This document shows positions 1-8,496 of a DNA stretch of 64,000 nt, in pieces. The position numbers and the translations under genes are program-made. This stretch comes from G965276675 sp965276675 (lineage in GTDB: Bacteria > Acidobacteriota > Terriglobia > Terriglobales > Acidobacteriaceae): contig OZ255624.1 in assembly GCA_965276675.1 (NCBI GenBank), positions 3,782,001 through 3,846,000 of the forward strand, read 5' to 3'. The notes under the pieces were generated by a model that saw nothing but the letters and a program-made list of their open reading frames with translations, was not told the DNA's origin and searched no databases. Within the stretch, counting starts at the first letter, position 1, and each line of letters starts with the position of its first letter.

Positions 1-466
1 GGTGACCTCGATGCGCCAGATCCGGCCGCACGTGGTGTTGACCTTTGGCGGGGACGGCGGCCCGAACATGCATCGGGATCACCTGATGGCGGGCGTCTTT
101 GCCACAGCAGCATTTCACTGGAGCGGCCGCAGCTACTTTGAGCCGAAGGAGCAGGAGGCGGGGCTGACGCTCTGGGCGCCGCAAAAGCTCTACTACTCGT
201 CGACCAGCTTCAATGTAACCAAGTTCACCGAAGAGGCCGCTGTAGCGCCGAAGACACCAGCGTCGCTGGTGCTACAGCTAGGTGAGCTGAAGGCGACCAA
301 GCGCCGGGCGCTCGAAGCGCACGGCACGCAGGTGGTAATGGACCGCGCTGCGGAGGTCTTCGAGAAGTACGGCCACGAAGAACGCTACCTTCTGGTGGCG
401 GCGCGCAAGCCGGAGCTCTTTGGCCGGGAGGCAGGCCTCTTCGATGGCATTGACGAAGACGCATAG
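1..466 (+). CDS. PIG-L/LmbE family deacetylase, C-terminal part (cut by window edge)
   Basis: The reading frame is open from the first bases and stops at TAG 464-466, so only the last roughly 154 residues are visible. The visible part contains a run of the form RPHVVLTFGGDG followed by MHRDH, the second zinc-binding H-x-x-x-H-like segment of PIG-L deacetylases. The first motif (AHPDDE) would lie upstream of the window. Members of this family remove N-acetyl groups from sugar conjugates, including thiol cofactors, but the substrate cannot be told from this fragment. The next gene follows after 57 bases on the same strand. Family call good; function specific to this protein unknown. Confidence 0.8.
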   Translation, partial: VTSMRQIRPHVVLTFGGDGGPNMHRDHLMAGVFATAAFHWSGRSYFEPKEQEAGLTLWAPQKLYYSSTSFNVTKFTEEAAVAPKTPASLVLQLGELKATKRRALEAHGTQVVMDRAAEVFEKYGHEERYLLVAARKPELFGREAGLFDGIDEDA

Positions 467-523
467 GTTTGGAGTGCAGTCCAGGCAGAGGCTTACTCTG
501 GTATCCGCCGTCTAACTGCTTGT

Positions 524-1663
524 ATGCGCAATCGAAGCACCTCCGCCGTTGTTCTGCTCTTCGCTCTCTGGACAGCTACTTCGCTGCCCTTTACTTACGG
601 GCAAGCGGCTGGCGCGCAAGCTGCGGACACTGGCTCCGTCTACGGGCATGTCTTTTGCGCGGACACGCAGAAACCCGCGCGTTTCGCGACGGTCCGGCTG
701 ATTGCCGGTGCAGCCTCAGGAGATAGCAGCAGCCTGGGGAGAATCCTGGGTGGCGGCTCGATGGCGACCACCACGGCAGACGGCAGCTTTGAGATCACCG
801 GAGTCTCGCCAGGTGAGTACTACGTGGACGCGACCTTGAACGGCTATGTGCAGCCGATGCGCGGCATCCGTATGGATGATCTGGCCCTGTTGTCAACAGG
901 GGACCAGGAGAAGCTCCTGGGGCAGGTGACACACGTGACCGTGCTGCCAAATCAGGCGGTCACAGCCCAGGTGACTTTGTATCGCGGCGGGGTGCTGAGC
1001 GGAGTCGTCTCCTACGACGACGGGAGCGCGGCGCCGGGTGTCTTTGTGCTGGCGCAGGTCGCCGCGGCTGACGCTTCAACGAGCGGCGCCTCCGTTGCAC
1101 CCGGGACGGTGGCACAAACGACGGCGACCACGGGCCGGCCGCGGCGGTTTAGCAACTCGGCGCAGACTGACGACCGGGGACAGTTCCGCATCTCCGGACT
1201 TCCCGACGGAGTGTACACGGTGGAGGCCTGGCCGCGAACCTTGTTTCCGATTTTCCTAGGCAACACGGTGCAGCGCTCCGCCGCCAAAAAAGTGGAGGTT
1301 CGTGGAGGCGATGAGCACACGGGACTGGATGTGCAGGTGCCGGTTGCGGGACTGCATCGGGTGACCGGTTCGGTGGTGGCACATCGGGATGGGCACGGGC
1401 TCCCGAGGGCATCTGTGGAGTTGCGGCTGGCAGATGAGAGCAGTGGCCCTGGACTGAACGCGCTGACGGCAGCCGATGGAAGCTTCGCCTTTAATGCAGT
1501 ACCGGATGGCAAATACATGGCCAGCGTCAGCGGTTATAGCGATAGGGGAGCCAGTGGGGCCAGCCAGTACAGCGGAGCCTCGGTGGCGGTCGAGGTCAGC
1601 GGCGGCGATGCCGGGGCAGTGATGATCAGCCTGCCTGCTGCTTTGGGCAACGTCGCCGAGTAA
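524..1663 (+). CDS. Secreted protein with carboxypeptidase-regulatory-like (Ig-fold) repeats
   Basis: A 379-residue protein with a Sec-type signal peptide (MRNRSTSAVVLLFALW, cleavage probably before residue 30). It then has about three repeats of the CarboxypepD_reg type: near residues 38-105, 150-235 and 280-350. Each begins with a G-x-V or S-G-V strand and ends in a segment such as DGSFEITGVSPGEYYV, DDRGQFRISGLPDGVYTV or DGSFAFNAVPDGKY. Such domains are beta-sandwiches common in acidobacterial envelope proteins, and no enzymatic motif is visible. It converges on the DUF1800 gene with a 41-base gap. The role is probably structural or binding at the cell surface; this is inference. Confidence 0.75.
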   Translation: MRNRSTSAVVLLFALWTATSLPFTYGQAAGAQAADTGSVYGHVFCADTQKPARFATVRLIAGAASGDSSSLGRILGGGSMATTTADGSFEITGVSPGEYYVDATLNGYVQPMRGIRMDDLALLSTGDQEKLLGQVTHVTVLPNQAVTAQVTLYRGGVLSGVVSYDDGSAAPGVFVLAQVAAADASTSGASVAPGTVAQTTATTGRPRRFSNSAQTDDRGQFRISGLPDGVYTVEAWPRTLFPIFLGNTVQRSAAKKVEVRGGDEHTGLDVQVPVAGLHRVTGSVVAHRDGHGLPRASVELRLADESSGPGLNALTAADGSFAFNAVPDGKYMASVSGYSDRGASGASQYSGASVAVEVSGGDAGAVMISLPAALGNVAE

Positions 1664-1704
1664 GGCGGGTGTGGTCTGCCGTATCTGGATTCATCTCACT
1701 GGAT

Positions 1705-3903
1705 TTACCGCACCTGAAACTCCGGTGATCCCAGAATTAAGGCGGTCATGGTGTCGAGCGTCACTCCGGGGTCGGCAGCGGGAGTGGTTTGCTGCGCTGC
1801 CAGTTGTTGGCGGATCACGGCGTCCGTCTTGGGTGAGAGTGTGCCGCCAGTGAGGATCTGCTGGAGTAAATTGAGGGCCTCGTCCTCTCCCAGCTCTGGT
1901 TGCGGAGCGACCGAAGCCAAGGCGGGAGAGCTCTGAGAGAGGGCAACGGTGCGGGCGACACTCGCCTGTGGGGTGGGTTGAGACGGTCCGGCGACAACTC
2001 CCCGGGAGAGCAGGCCAGCAGCTAGCAGGCGCGGTGCGTCGAAATGAATGTTGGCGAAGTGGCTGTTCGCCAGCTGCAGCGAGAAGTTCAGCCGGTCCAC
2101 CAGCGCGGCCGAGTTCATCCAATGGTCCGCGGTCATTGGGTAGCCGGTGGGCGGCTGCATGCCATAGAGTGGCTCGCCCATCCGGTTCAGCAGGCCAACG
2201 ACCGCGCCGGGGTTGGAGGGATCGGTCCCGGTCGCGCGGAAGGCCGAGGCAACGAACTCAAGCGGCGTCTTGATCTTGTTGCGATAGTTCGCGCGCGCGT
2301 TGAACTCCGGCGAGTGCACCATGATGCGCAGCACCTGCCGGATGTCGCCATCGGATGCGAGAAAGGTCTGTGCCATGCGGTCGACGAGCGCGGATGGCGG
2401 ATCGTCGGCAACGAAGCGCTGCGCCAATTTGTAACTGATGAAGTGCGCTGTCTGGGGCCGGGAGGCAAGGTATGCCAGCGCCTGTTCGCCCTCCGCAAGT
2501 CCGTTCTCATGGACCGTCTGTCCGAACCACTGCTTGGCGCCCGGCTCGTGCCGGCGCGGATCAAAGACGAAGCCGCCACCGTCGTCCGGACGATCGATGG
2601 TCCAGCCGGTCAGGATCTTCGAGAGCGCGGTCACGTCTCCCTGGGTGTAGCCGCCGTTCACGCCGACGGTGTGCAGCTCCATCACCTCGCGGCCATAGTT
2701 TTCGTTCAGGCCGCGCTGGCCCCCCTTGGCGCTGATCTTGACACGGTTCTGGGCCCGGTTCGCGGCTATGTTTGCGGCCAGGGAGTCCGGCCCGATGCTC
2801 TGCCAGTTGTCGAGGTAGACGAGCATGGCCGGGTGTTGCGCGGTGGCCAGCAGCAGGTCGCGAAACTTGCCCAGAGCGTGTGGGCGAATCGCGTCGCGTT
2901 CATAGCTTGCGGTGTAGTAGGTGTCCTGGTTTTTGCGCAGGAAGACGTTGAAGTGATTGAACCAGAAGTCGGTCATCACCTCCTCCAGCTGCCGTTCGCT
3001 GAGGACCGCGCGCAGCACCTTGGCCTGCTGCAGCTCGTTTGCAACTGCGCCTGTTGCATTCGGGCCGCCGCCCATCTCGTTGAAGAGATCGCGCTCGCGT
3101 GGCGTGAAGTCGTTAAGGAGCGTGGACCGCTGCGGCTCGGCCAGGCCAGCCGTGAGAGTAATGCGGTCCTCGACCGGCAGCTTCATGATGGCGGCCATGC
3201 GGTCGGTCTTGGGCAGCTCGAAGATGGGAGCGACCAGGCGCCCGGCGGCAGCGGCATCCCGCTTCTTTCCGGCTTTCATCTCAGCATCGGTGGGCTCTGC
3301 CGCTGATGGGGTCTTAGGGGGCTGTCCAGTTGCGGACTGAGCTGCTGCGGGCTGGATGGGTGCCATCGCCGACGTGCTCCCCGCCGCGGTACTCTTGTCC
3401 TGCTTCTGCTTGTCGTCGTACTTGGTGATCAACGTCTGATACAGGCCGGCAAGCAGCGGATCGGCCGGTATGGGGCGCTTGCCCGCCGCAACCTGACGGA
3501 TATCCTGGACCGATGGGAAATTGTAGAGGAGTTGGTCGGTCGGGAGAGCCAGGGCTGGGTACTGGGCCAGCCGCTGGTTAAGCGCCACATCGTCGATCTT
3601 CTCCGGGGAGAGCTGCCGTTCAAACCACGCGTCCGGGCCGCCCATGGCGCGGACGGCCGCGAGATCGCCGGGACGGGGGCCAAAGGTGAAGCGGTTCAGC
3701 ATCTGCTCGGCGCGCTCGTCTTCCGTGAGTGGCGGGAGGTGGGTGGGCGCGGAAGCATGCGCGGCGGGAGACTTGCGGGAGATGTGCCTGGTGGTCTGGG
3801 CTCCGGTGGTCTGGCCTCCGGTGGTTTGGGCCGAGCCGGGCAGTGTGGCCGCGGCCGTCGCGAGCAGCACACAGGCTGAGAGCACGAGCGATGACTTGCG
3901 CAT
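1705..3903 (-). CDS. DUF1800 family secreted protein
   Basis: A 732-residue protein. I chose the ATG at 3903 because it begins a clean signal peptide (MRKSSLVLSACVLLATAAAT, then a Q/T/G-rich linker) and has a GGTAGAGG ribosome site just upstream. An in-frame start at 4008 would put 35 non-signal residues in front. DUF1800 features are the early segment AEQMLNRFTFGPRPGDLAAV, a central ENYGREVMELHTVGVNGGYTQ-like stretch, and a late part with SPEF and ANYRNKIKTPLEFV. The family is abundant in Acidobacteria and Planctomycetes and of unknown biochemical role; it is often paired with a DUF1501 gene, which is not present here. Residues about 160-240 form a low-complexity Ala/Pro/Gln linker. Confidence 0.85.
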   Translation of the reverse strand: MRKSSLVLSACVLLATAAATLPGSAQTTGGQTTGAQTTRHISRKSPAAHASAPTHLPPLTEDERAEQMLNRFTFGPRPGDLAAVRAMGGPDAWFERQLSPEKIDDVALNQRLAQYPALALPTDQLLYNFPSVQDIRQVAAGKRPIPADPLLAGLYQTLITKYDDKQKQDKSTAAGSTSAMAPIQPAAAQSATGQPPKTPSAAEPTDAEMKAGKKRDAAAAGRLVAPIFELPKTDRMAAIMKLPVEDRITLTAGLAEPQRSTLLNDFTPRERDLFNEMGGGPNATGAVANELQQAKVLRAVLSERQLEEVMTDFWFNHFNVFLRKNQDTYYTASYERDAIRPHALGKFRDLLLATAQHPAMLVYLDNWQSIGPDSLAANIAANRAQNRVKISAKGGQRGLNENYGREVMELHTVGVNGGYTQGDVTALSKILTGWTIDRPDDGGGFVFDPRRHEPGAKQWFGQTVHENGLAEGEQALAYLASRPQTAHFISYKLAQRFVADDPPSALVDRMAQTFLASDGDIRQVLRIMVHSPEFNARANYRNKIKTPLEFVASAFRATGTDPSNPGAVVGLLNRMGEPLYGMQPPTGYPMTADHWMNSAALVDRLNFSLQLANSHFANIHFDAPRLLAAGLLSRGVVAGPSQPTPQASVARTVALSQSSPALASVAPQPELGEDEALNLLQQILTGGTLSPKTDAVIRQQLAAQQTTPAADPGVTLDTMTALILGSPEFQVR

Positions 3904-3970
3904 AAAAAGAAAGACCTCTACCTGCACCGTTAAACCGTCTTTGGGCCCGGATGTTGCGGTCAGGCCAGGA

Positions 3971-4594
3971 TTACGTTGCGGCCAGCCGGGCCTGACGGCG
4001 GCGCGCATCGTAGGCGGTCCAGGCCGGGCGGGCGAGGAGCAGGAGAGCCAGAATCACGGTGATGGTGAGCGGGGTGCGGACGCCTGCTTTGACGATCCAC
4101 CAGTAGTGAACCACTCCGCCGATCGCGGCCAGGTACACCAGCCGGTGCAGGGCCTGCCAGCGCTTGCCGCCCAGCTTGCGAATCGTCCATTTGGTCGAGG
4201 TGAGCGCAAGCGGCAGGAGCAGCAACCATGCCGTGAAGCCGACGATAATATATCGCCGTTTGGTCAGGTCGTCGACGATCGTCGGCCAGTCGAGGTCGGC
4301 ATAGAGCTTGAGATAAACGAACAGGTGCAGCGTGGCATAGAAAAAAGCATAGAGCCCCAGCAGGCGGCGAAAACGGACAAGGAAGGAGAGCTTCGACCAG
4401 AGCCGGCGCACGGGTGTGATGGCCAGCGAGATGACCAGGATATGTAGGGCTGTGAAGCCGGTCGAGTGCGCGATGGTGGCGGTGGGGTCGGGCCCGAGAT
4501 TGTCTGCGCGAAAGTAGTAGACCAGCAGCGCAAGCGGGATAAGGCACGCGATGTGGATCAGAACCTTAAGTGTGACGACTGCGCGATTTGGCAT
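3971..4594 (-). CDS. msrQ: MsrQ, heme b membrane subunit of the MsrPQ methionine sulfoxide reductase
   Basis: A 207-residue protein with about six membrane segments, matching the ferric-reductase-like MsrQ (YedZ) family. It contains the HSTGFTALHILVISLAITP segment and further histidines in ATLHLFVYLKLYAD and ALHRLVYLAAIGGVVHYWW that are likely heme ligands. MsrQ takes electrons from the quinone pool or flavin reductases and passes them to periplasmic MsrP, which repairs oxidised methionines in envelope proteins. Its partner MsrP lies upstream on the same strand (4996-5967), but a small coiled-coil gene separates the two, which is unusual because they normally abut. Confidence 0.9.
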   Translation of the reverse strand: MPNRAVVTLKVLIHIACLIPLALLVYYFRADNLGPDPTATIAHSTGFTALHILVISLAITPVRRLWSKLSFLVRFRRLLGLYAFFYATLHLFVYLKLYADLDWPTIVDDLTKRRYIIVGFTAWLLLLPLALTSTKWTIRKLGGKRWQALHRLVYLAAIGGVVHYWWIVKAGVRTPLTITVILALLLLARPAWTAYDARRRQARLAAT

Positions 4595-4631
4595 ACGTGG
4601 GTCTTAGAGCGTTTGGGGCGCATTAAGAAAG

Positions 4632-4928
4632 CTACTGTTGGCTCGGCTCGGCTGATTTGCGCTCCAAGGCTTCGATACGTGCCGTAAGGCCAATCTGCGT
4701 CTCGATCCGCGCAAAGCCCTCCTTCATCTCCGCACGAAGATCACGAGAATCTGAGCGCATTTCCCCAATGGCTTCGCGAAATTCTGAACGCAAGGTCTTG
4801 ATGCTTTCATCCACGGCACCCATGCGTGCCTTTAGCTCACGCATCTCCGGGGCTAGAAAGTCCTGGAGTATCCTGCGTAGATCTTCAACGTTGCCCAAGA
4901 CCCGCTCCTTCGTAGCCAACTTCAACAT
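4632..4928 (-). CDS. Small coiled-coil protein lodged between msrP and msrQ
   Basis: A 98-residue, highly charged protein with heptad-like patterning over almost its whole length (ELKARMGAVDESIKTLRSEF, then EMRSDSRDLRAEMKEGFARI). It has no signal peptide or membrane segment. Start ATG 4928, stop TAG 4632-4634. The opening part (VEDLRRILQDFLAPEMRELK) resembles the opening of the small protein at 27503 (IEDVRQLLQDLVAPQLKAVD), so the two appear to be paralogues. Both sit between functionally linked genes on the same strand. Function is unknown; candidates are a mobile small-gene family, a scaffold, or an antitoxin-like protein. The family relationship is seen by eye only. Confidence 0.6.
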   Translation of the reverse strand: MLKLATKERVLGNVEDLRRILQDFLAPEMRELKARMGAVDESIKTLRSEFREAIGEMRSDSRDLRAEMKEGFARIETQIGLTARIEALERKSAEPSQQ

Positions 4929-4995
4929 GCATGAGTGTACATCGGGCCCACGCCCAAAAACATGGATCGAAGGTGTGACGTGGAGGAACTCAGCC

Positions 4996-5967
4996 CTAGT
5001 AGTACTTCTTAAGATCCATCCCCTTATACAGGCCAGCGACCTGATCGCCGTAGCCGTTGAACATGAGCGTGGGCTGCCGCTGGTGAAAGAGCGATGCGCC
5101 TATGACGCGTTCACTCCGCTGGGTCCAGCGCGGATGATCCACCTCAGGGTTCACGTTGGAGTAGAAGCCGTATTCACTGGACGCCATCAGGTTCCAGGTG
5201 GTCTGCGGCTGCTCGTCGGTAAAGTGGACTCGCACGATGGATTTGGCCGACTTGAAGCCATACTTCCAGGGAACGATGATGCGGACGGGGGCTCCGTCCT
5301 GATTGGGCAGCACCTCGCCGTAGAGGCCAAAGGTGAGCAGCGTGAGCGGGTGCATCGCTTCGTCCATGCGCAGGCCTTCGGAGTAGGGCAGCTGCATGCC
5401 GGCGGAGCCCATCTCGGGCATCTGCTTGGGGTCGGCGAGTGAGAGGAACTGGACATATTTGGCGCTGGGGAGCGGGTCACAGTACTTGATGAACTCGGAG
5501 AGCGAGTAGCCGGCCCACGGAATGACCATGCTCCAGGCTTCCACGCAGCGGAAGCGATAGACGCGCTCTTCGATGGGGCGGTACCGGAGCATGGAGTCGA
5601 TGTCTGCCGTCTTCTTTTTCTTCACTAGGCCGGTGATCTCGACGGTCCAGGGCCGCGTCTTCAGCCTGCCCGCGTTGCGGGCCGGGTCGCCCTTATCCGT
5701 GCCGAACTCGTAGTAGTTGTTGTAGTGGGTAATGTCCTGGAACGAGGTTGGTGTCAGACCCGTGGTCGACAGCGGACTCTTGATAATATTCAACTTCTCG
5801 GCCGCGTGCACCCCCTGCGCTGGGGCAGCAATGCTCGCCAGCTTGTCCGCGCCCAGGGCAACGGCGCCTACCGCGGCTGCACCGGCAAGAAACGTGCGGC
5901 GGTTTAGGAATGCCGACTTCGGCGTGATCTCGGAAGAGGGAATGTCGGAAGGCTTGCGTATCAGCAT
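4996..5967 (-). CDS. msrP: MsrP, periplasmic molybdopterin methionine sulfoxide reductase catalytic subunit
   Basis: A 323-residue protein starting with a twin-arginine signal (LNRRTFLAGAAAVGAVAL near residues 21-38), as expected for a cofactor-loaded periplasmic enzyme. It is followed by the sulfite-oxidase-like molybdopterin fold. The Mo-ligand cysteine is in YRFRCVEAWSMVIPWAGYSL, and the conserved late segment VRIIVPWKYGFKSAKSIVRV is present. It reduces methionine sulfoxide in envelope proteins using electrons from MsrQ. It is the first gene of the unit msrP - small coiled-coil gene - msrQ. It is transcribed away from the hydratase gene at 6187, with a shared intergenic region of about 220 bases. 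Confidence 0.92.
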   Translation of the reverse strand: MLIRKPSDIPSSEITPKSAFLNRRTFLAGAAAVGAVALGADKLASIAAPAQGVHAAEKLNIIKSPLSTTGLTPTSFQDITHYNNYYEFGTDKGDPARNAGRLKTRPWTVEITGLVKKKKTADIDSMLRYRPIEERVYRFRCVEAWSMVIPWAGYSLSEFIKYCDPLPSAKYVQFLSLADPKQMPEMGSAGMQLPYSEGLRMDEAMHPLTLLTFGLYGEVLPNQDGAPVRIIVPWKYGFKSAKSIVRVHFTDEQPQTTWNLMASSEYGFYSNVNPEVDHPRWTQRSERVIGASLFHQRQPTLMFNGYGDQVAGLYKGMDLKKYY

Positions 5968-6186
5968 AAGTGGTGTGTTCCCTCATGTGTCCTTACGTTT
6001 AGACGGATGCAAGGGACTCTACTTACAGTACGCGCCGGAAGGCTCAGGCGGATGGACGTTAAGCGACACGGGAGGGCCAAAACTCTCGGGGCGGCCAAAA
6101 TCGTAGTGGCATCAACAACCACGCAGAGCCACTTCCCTTCCAACACACTGTTAGCAAACGAGATCAGGACGGAAAGGGTCACAAGC

Positions 6187-6987
6187 ATGGAAGAGACACA
6201 GGATCGGACCACTGGAGAGGTCGCGCCATATGACCAGTCGAGAATGCGGGAGGCATCGGAGATGCTGCTATACGCGCGCCGGACGCTGACGCCGATCCGC
6301 GAGCTCCCGCCGCAGTTGCGGCCGGGCACACTGGAGGAGGCCTATCGCCTGCAGGACGACATGCTGCTCTCGCTGGGAGAGGTAGCCGGCTGGAAGGTGG
6401 GCGTATCGGCGCCCGGTGCAACGCCGCTCTTCGCGCCCATGGTGGAGAACACTGTGATGTCCAGCGGAACGACGGTAGCCAACAAGTTCCGGCGGCTGCG
6501 CGGCGTCGAAGCGGAGATAGCGTTCCTGATGGGAGACGATCTGCCGCCGCGCGGAAGGCCCTACTCGCGCGAGGAGGTGATCGCAGCGATTGCAAGCTGC
6601 CATCCGGCGATCGAGCTGCTCGAATCGGCCTTCTTCGTACCGGAGACCGTCGACCAGCTGTCGATGATCGGCGATCTGCAAATCCATGGCGGCTTTGTCT
6701 ACGGGGAGGCAGTTCCGGGATGGCAGGACTTCGACTTCGCGCAAGAGAGTGTGTCGCTTGATGTGAATGGGACACAGGCCGTCAGCAACGGATCGAATAT
6801 TGCGGGCGGCGACCTGATCGGGCTGGTGGTATGGCTGGCGAACAACGCGCAGCACCGGACGGGTGGGCTGGAGGGCGGCCAATGGATTACCACCGGCAGC
6901 TGGACCGGCAAGACCTATCTGAAGCAGGGCGACACGGCCGAGGCTAGCTTCGGCAAATTCGGCATCGTGGTAGTGCATTTCGAGTAG
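6187..6987 (+). CDS. MhpD-like 2-keto-4-pentenoate hydratase (fumarylacetoacetase-fold)
   Basis: A 266-residue protein. I chose the ATG at 6187 because a GGAAAGGG ribosome site (6171-6178) lies 8 bases ahead; an open frame from 6007 would add 60 unlikely residues. Family features are RLQDDMLLSLGEVAGWKVGV, the acidic metal-binding stretch VEAEIAFLMGDDL, HPAIELLESAF, and the C-terminal SFGKFGIVVVHFE. Relatives hydrate 2-hydroxypenta-2,4-dienoates in aromatic meta-cleavage pathways or act as decarboxylases in the same pathways. No other meta-cleavage gene is adjacent, so the substrate is uncertain. It converges on the APC permease with three bases between the stops. Confidence 0.82.
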   Translation: MEETQDRTTGEVAPYDQSRMREASEMLLYARRTLTPIRELPPQLRPGTLEEAYRLQDDMLLSLGEVAGWKVGVSAPGATPLFAPMVENTVMSSGTTVANKFRRLRGVEAEIAFLMGDDLPPRGRPYSREEVIAAIASCHPAIELLESAFFVPETVDQLSMIGDLQIHGGFVYGEAVPGWQDFDFAQESVSLDVNGTQAVSNGSNIAGGDLIGLVVWLANNAQHRTGGLEGGQWITTGSWTGKTYLKQGDTAEASFGKFGIVVVHFE

Positions 6988-6990
6988 CAG

Positions 6991-8445
6991 CTAAGCTTGC
7001 GAACGGAAGGGCCACTCGCGGCGCTGATAGGCGCGCACCGTATAGATGACCGTCCCGGAGAGCGCCACGGCCGCAGCGGCCCATAGCTCGTGAACTGCGC
7101 CGGGCCGCGAGATCAGCACGAAGAGGAAGCCGGCGCAGGCGAGCAGAGCTGGCAGAGGATAGAGCCACATCCGGAAGGGGCGGGGCAGGCCGGGACATCT
7201 GCGCCGCAATACTATGACGCCGACCTGCTGCAACATGAATTGCAGGACGATACGGATCGCGACGAGCGACTGGATCACGGTCTTGAGATCGAACAAGCAG
7301 CAGAGGCAGGCGATACCGCCCAGAAACACCAGCGAGCGCGCGGGAAAGCCGCCAGTCGGGTGCAGTTTCCCAAACGCGCGGAAGTAGTTCCCCTCCAAAG
7401 CCGCCGCGTATGGCACCCGCGACCCACCCAGCAGCAGGGAAAAGAGCGAGCCAAAGGCGGTCCAGATCACCAGCCACGCGACGATGCGGCCGGCGACGGT
7501 ACCCAACGTGCGCTCGACCAGCACCGCCACTACCGCATAGCGGCTGGCCGTCGATTGCGTTCCCAGAAATTCATGCCATGGGATGACGCCCAGCACACTA
7601 ATGTTCATCAGCAGGTAGAGCACGGCGATGATGGCGATTGAAAGCAGCACCGCGCGCGGGATCACGCGCCCGGGATCGCGGACCTCCGAGCCGAGAAAGC
7701 AGATGTTGTAGTAGCCCCAGTAGTCGTACGTCGCAATCAGCATCGCAGCACCGAGCCCCCCGAACCAGCTGCCCGAGAGATGAAAGGCTCCCGGAGGAAA
7801 GCTGAAGGCCAGCGCGGGATGGAAGTGCGTGAGCCCGGCCACGATGACGATCCCCAGCGTGAGCATGACGCCGGCCCACAGTACCCAGGCCAGCCGCTCC
7901 ACCGCGCGGAGATGGCGATACAGGAGCGCGGTAACTGCGACGCAGACCAGTACGGCCAAGAGCGTGGTGTAGCGCAGATGAACGGCTATGAATGCGGAGC
8001 GAATGCCCGCAATTCCACTATGCGCCTCTACAACAGGCGCGTTGAGTCTCGGATATAGAAACGACGCGTACTGCGCCAGGCCAATGGCGCCCGAGGCCAT
8101 TACCAGTGGCGCACTGAAGGAAAACTGCCACACATACAGGAACGAGAGGAACCGCCCCGCGCCTTCCCGGCCGTAGATCTCGCGAAGAAAGGCATATGAG
8201 CCTCCGGCCTCCGGCAGCGCCGCTCCCAACTCTGCCCAGACCAGGCCATCGCACACGGCGAGCAGCGCGCCCAGTATCCAGCCCAGCATGGCTTGCGGCC
8301 CACCCATCGCGCCGACGATGAGCGGCAGCGTGATGAACGGGCCGACGCCCACCATCTCCAGCGTGTTCAGCGCGACCGCACTCCGCAGGCCGATCTGGCG
8401 AGGGAGCTGCGAGGTGCCGAAAGCTGCGTCGTCTGGTGAAGGCAT
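6991..8445 (-). CDS. APC-superfamily amino acid/polyamine permease
   Basis: A 484-residue protein with about twelve membrane segments, starting at ATG 8445 (MPSPDDAAFGTSQLPRQIGL). Upstream in-frame codons to 8745 overlap the opposite gene and lack a membrane protein's composition. The first helix carries the APC signature (LNTLEMVGVGPFITLPLIVG), and the segment GAALPEAGGSYAFLREIYG is typical of the family. It should import amino acids or related amines with protons; substrate not determinable. Its start region faces the start of the PIG-L gene at 8497, so the two share about 50 bases of regulatory DNA. Confidence 0.88.
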   Translation of the reverse strand: MPSPDDAAFGTSQLPRQIGLRSAVALNTLEMVGVGPFITLPLIVGAMGGPQAMLGWILGALLAVCDGLVWAELGAALPEAGGSYAFLREIYGREGAGRFLSFLYVWQFSFSAPLVMASGAIGLAQYASFLYPRLNAPVVEAHSGIAGIRSAFIAVHLRYTTLLAVLVCVAVTALLYRHLRAVERLAWVLWAGVMLTLGIVIVAGLTHFHPALAFSFPPGAFHLSGSWFGGLGAAMLIATYDYWGYYNICFLGSEVRDPGRVIPRAVLLSIAIIAVLYLLMNISVLGVIPWHEFLGTQSTASRYAVVAVLVERTLGTVAGRIVAWLVIWTAFGSLFSLLLGGSRVPYAAALEGNYFRAFGKLHPTGGFPARSLVFLGGIACLCCLFDLKTVIQSLVAIRIVLQFMLQQVGVIVLRRRCPGLPRPFRMWLYPLPALLACAGFLFVLISRPGAVHELWAAAAVALSGTVIYTVRAYQRREWPFRSQA

Positions 8446-8496
8446 CGGGGAGGAAGAGAGGTCCGGGAAGGTTTGTGGATTGTACACTGGCCTTTG

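Noticed and set aside
2044..3306. Long + strand open frame of 420 codons
   Set aside because: It lies fully antisense to the DUF1800 gene, whose protein has a signal peptide and family motifs; the antisense frame has no recognisable domain and arises from GC-rich codon bias.
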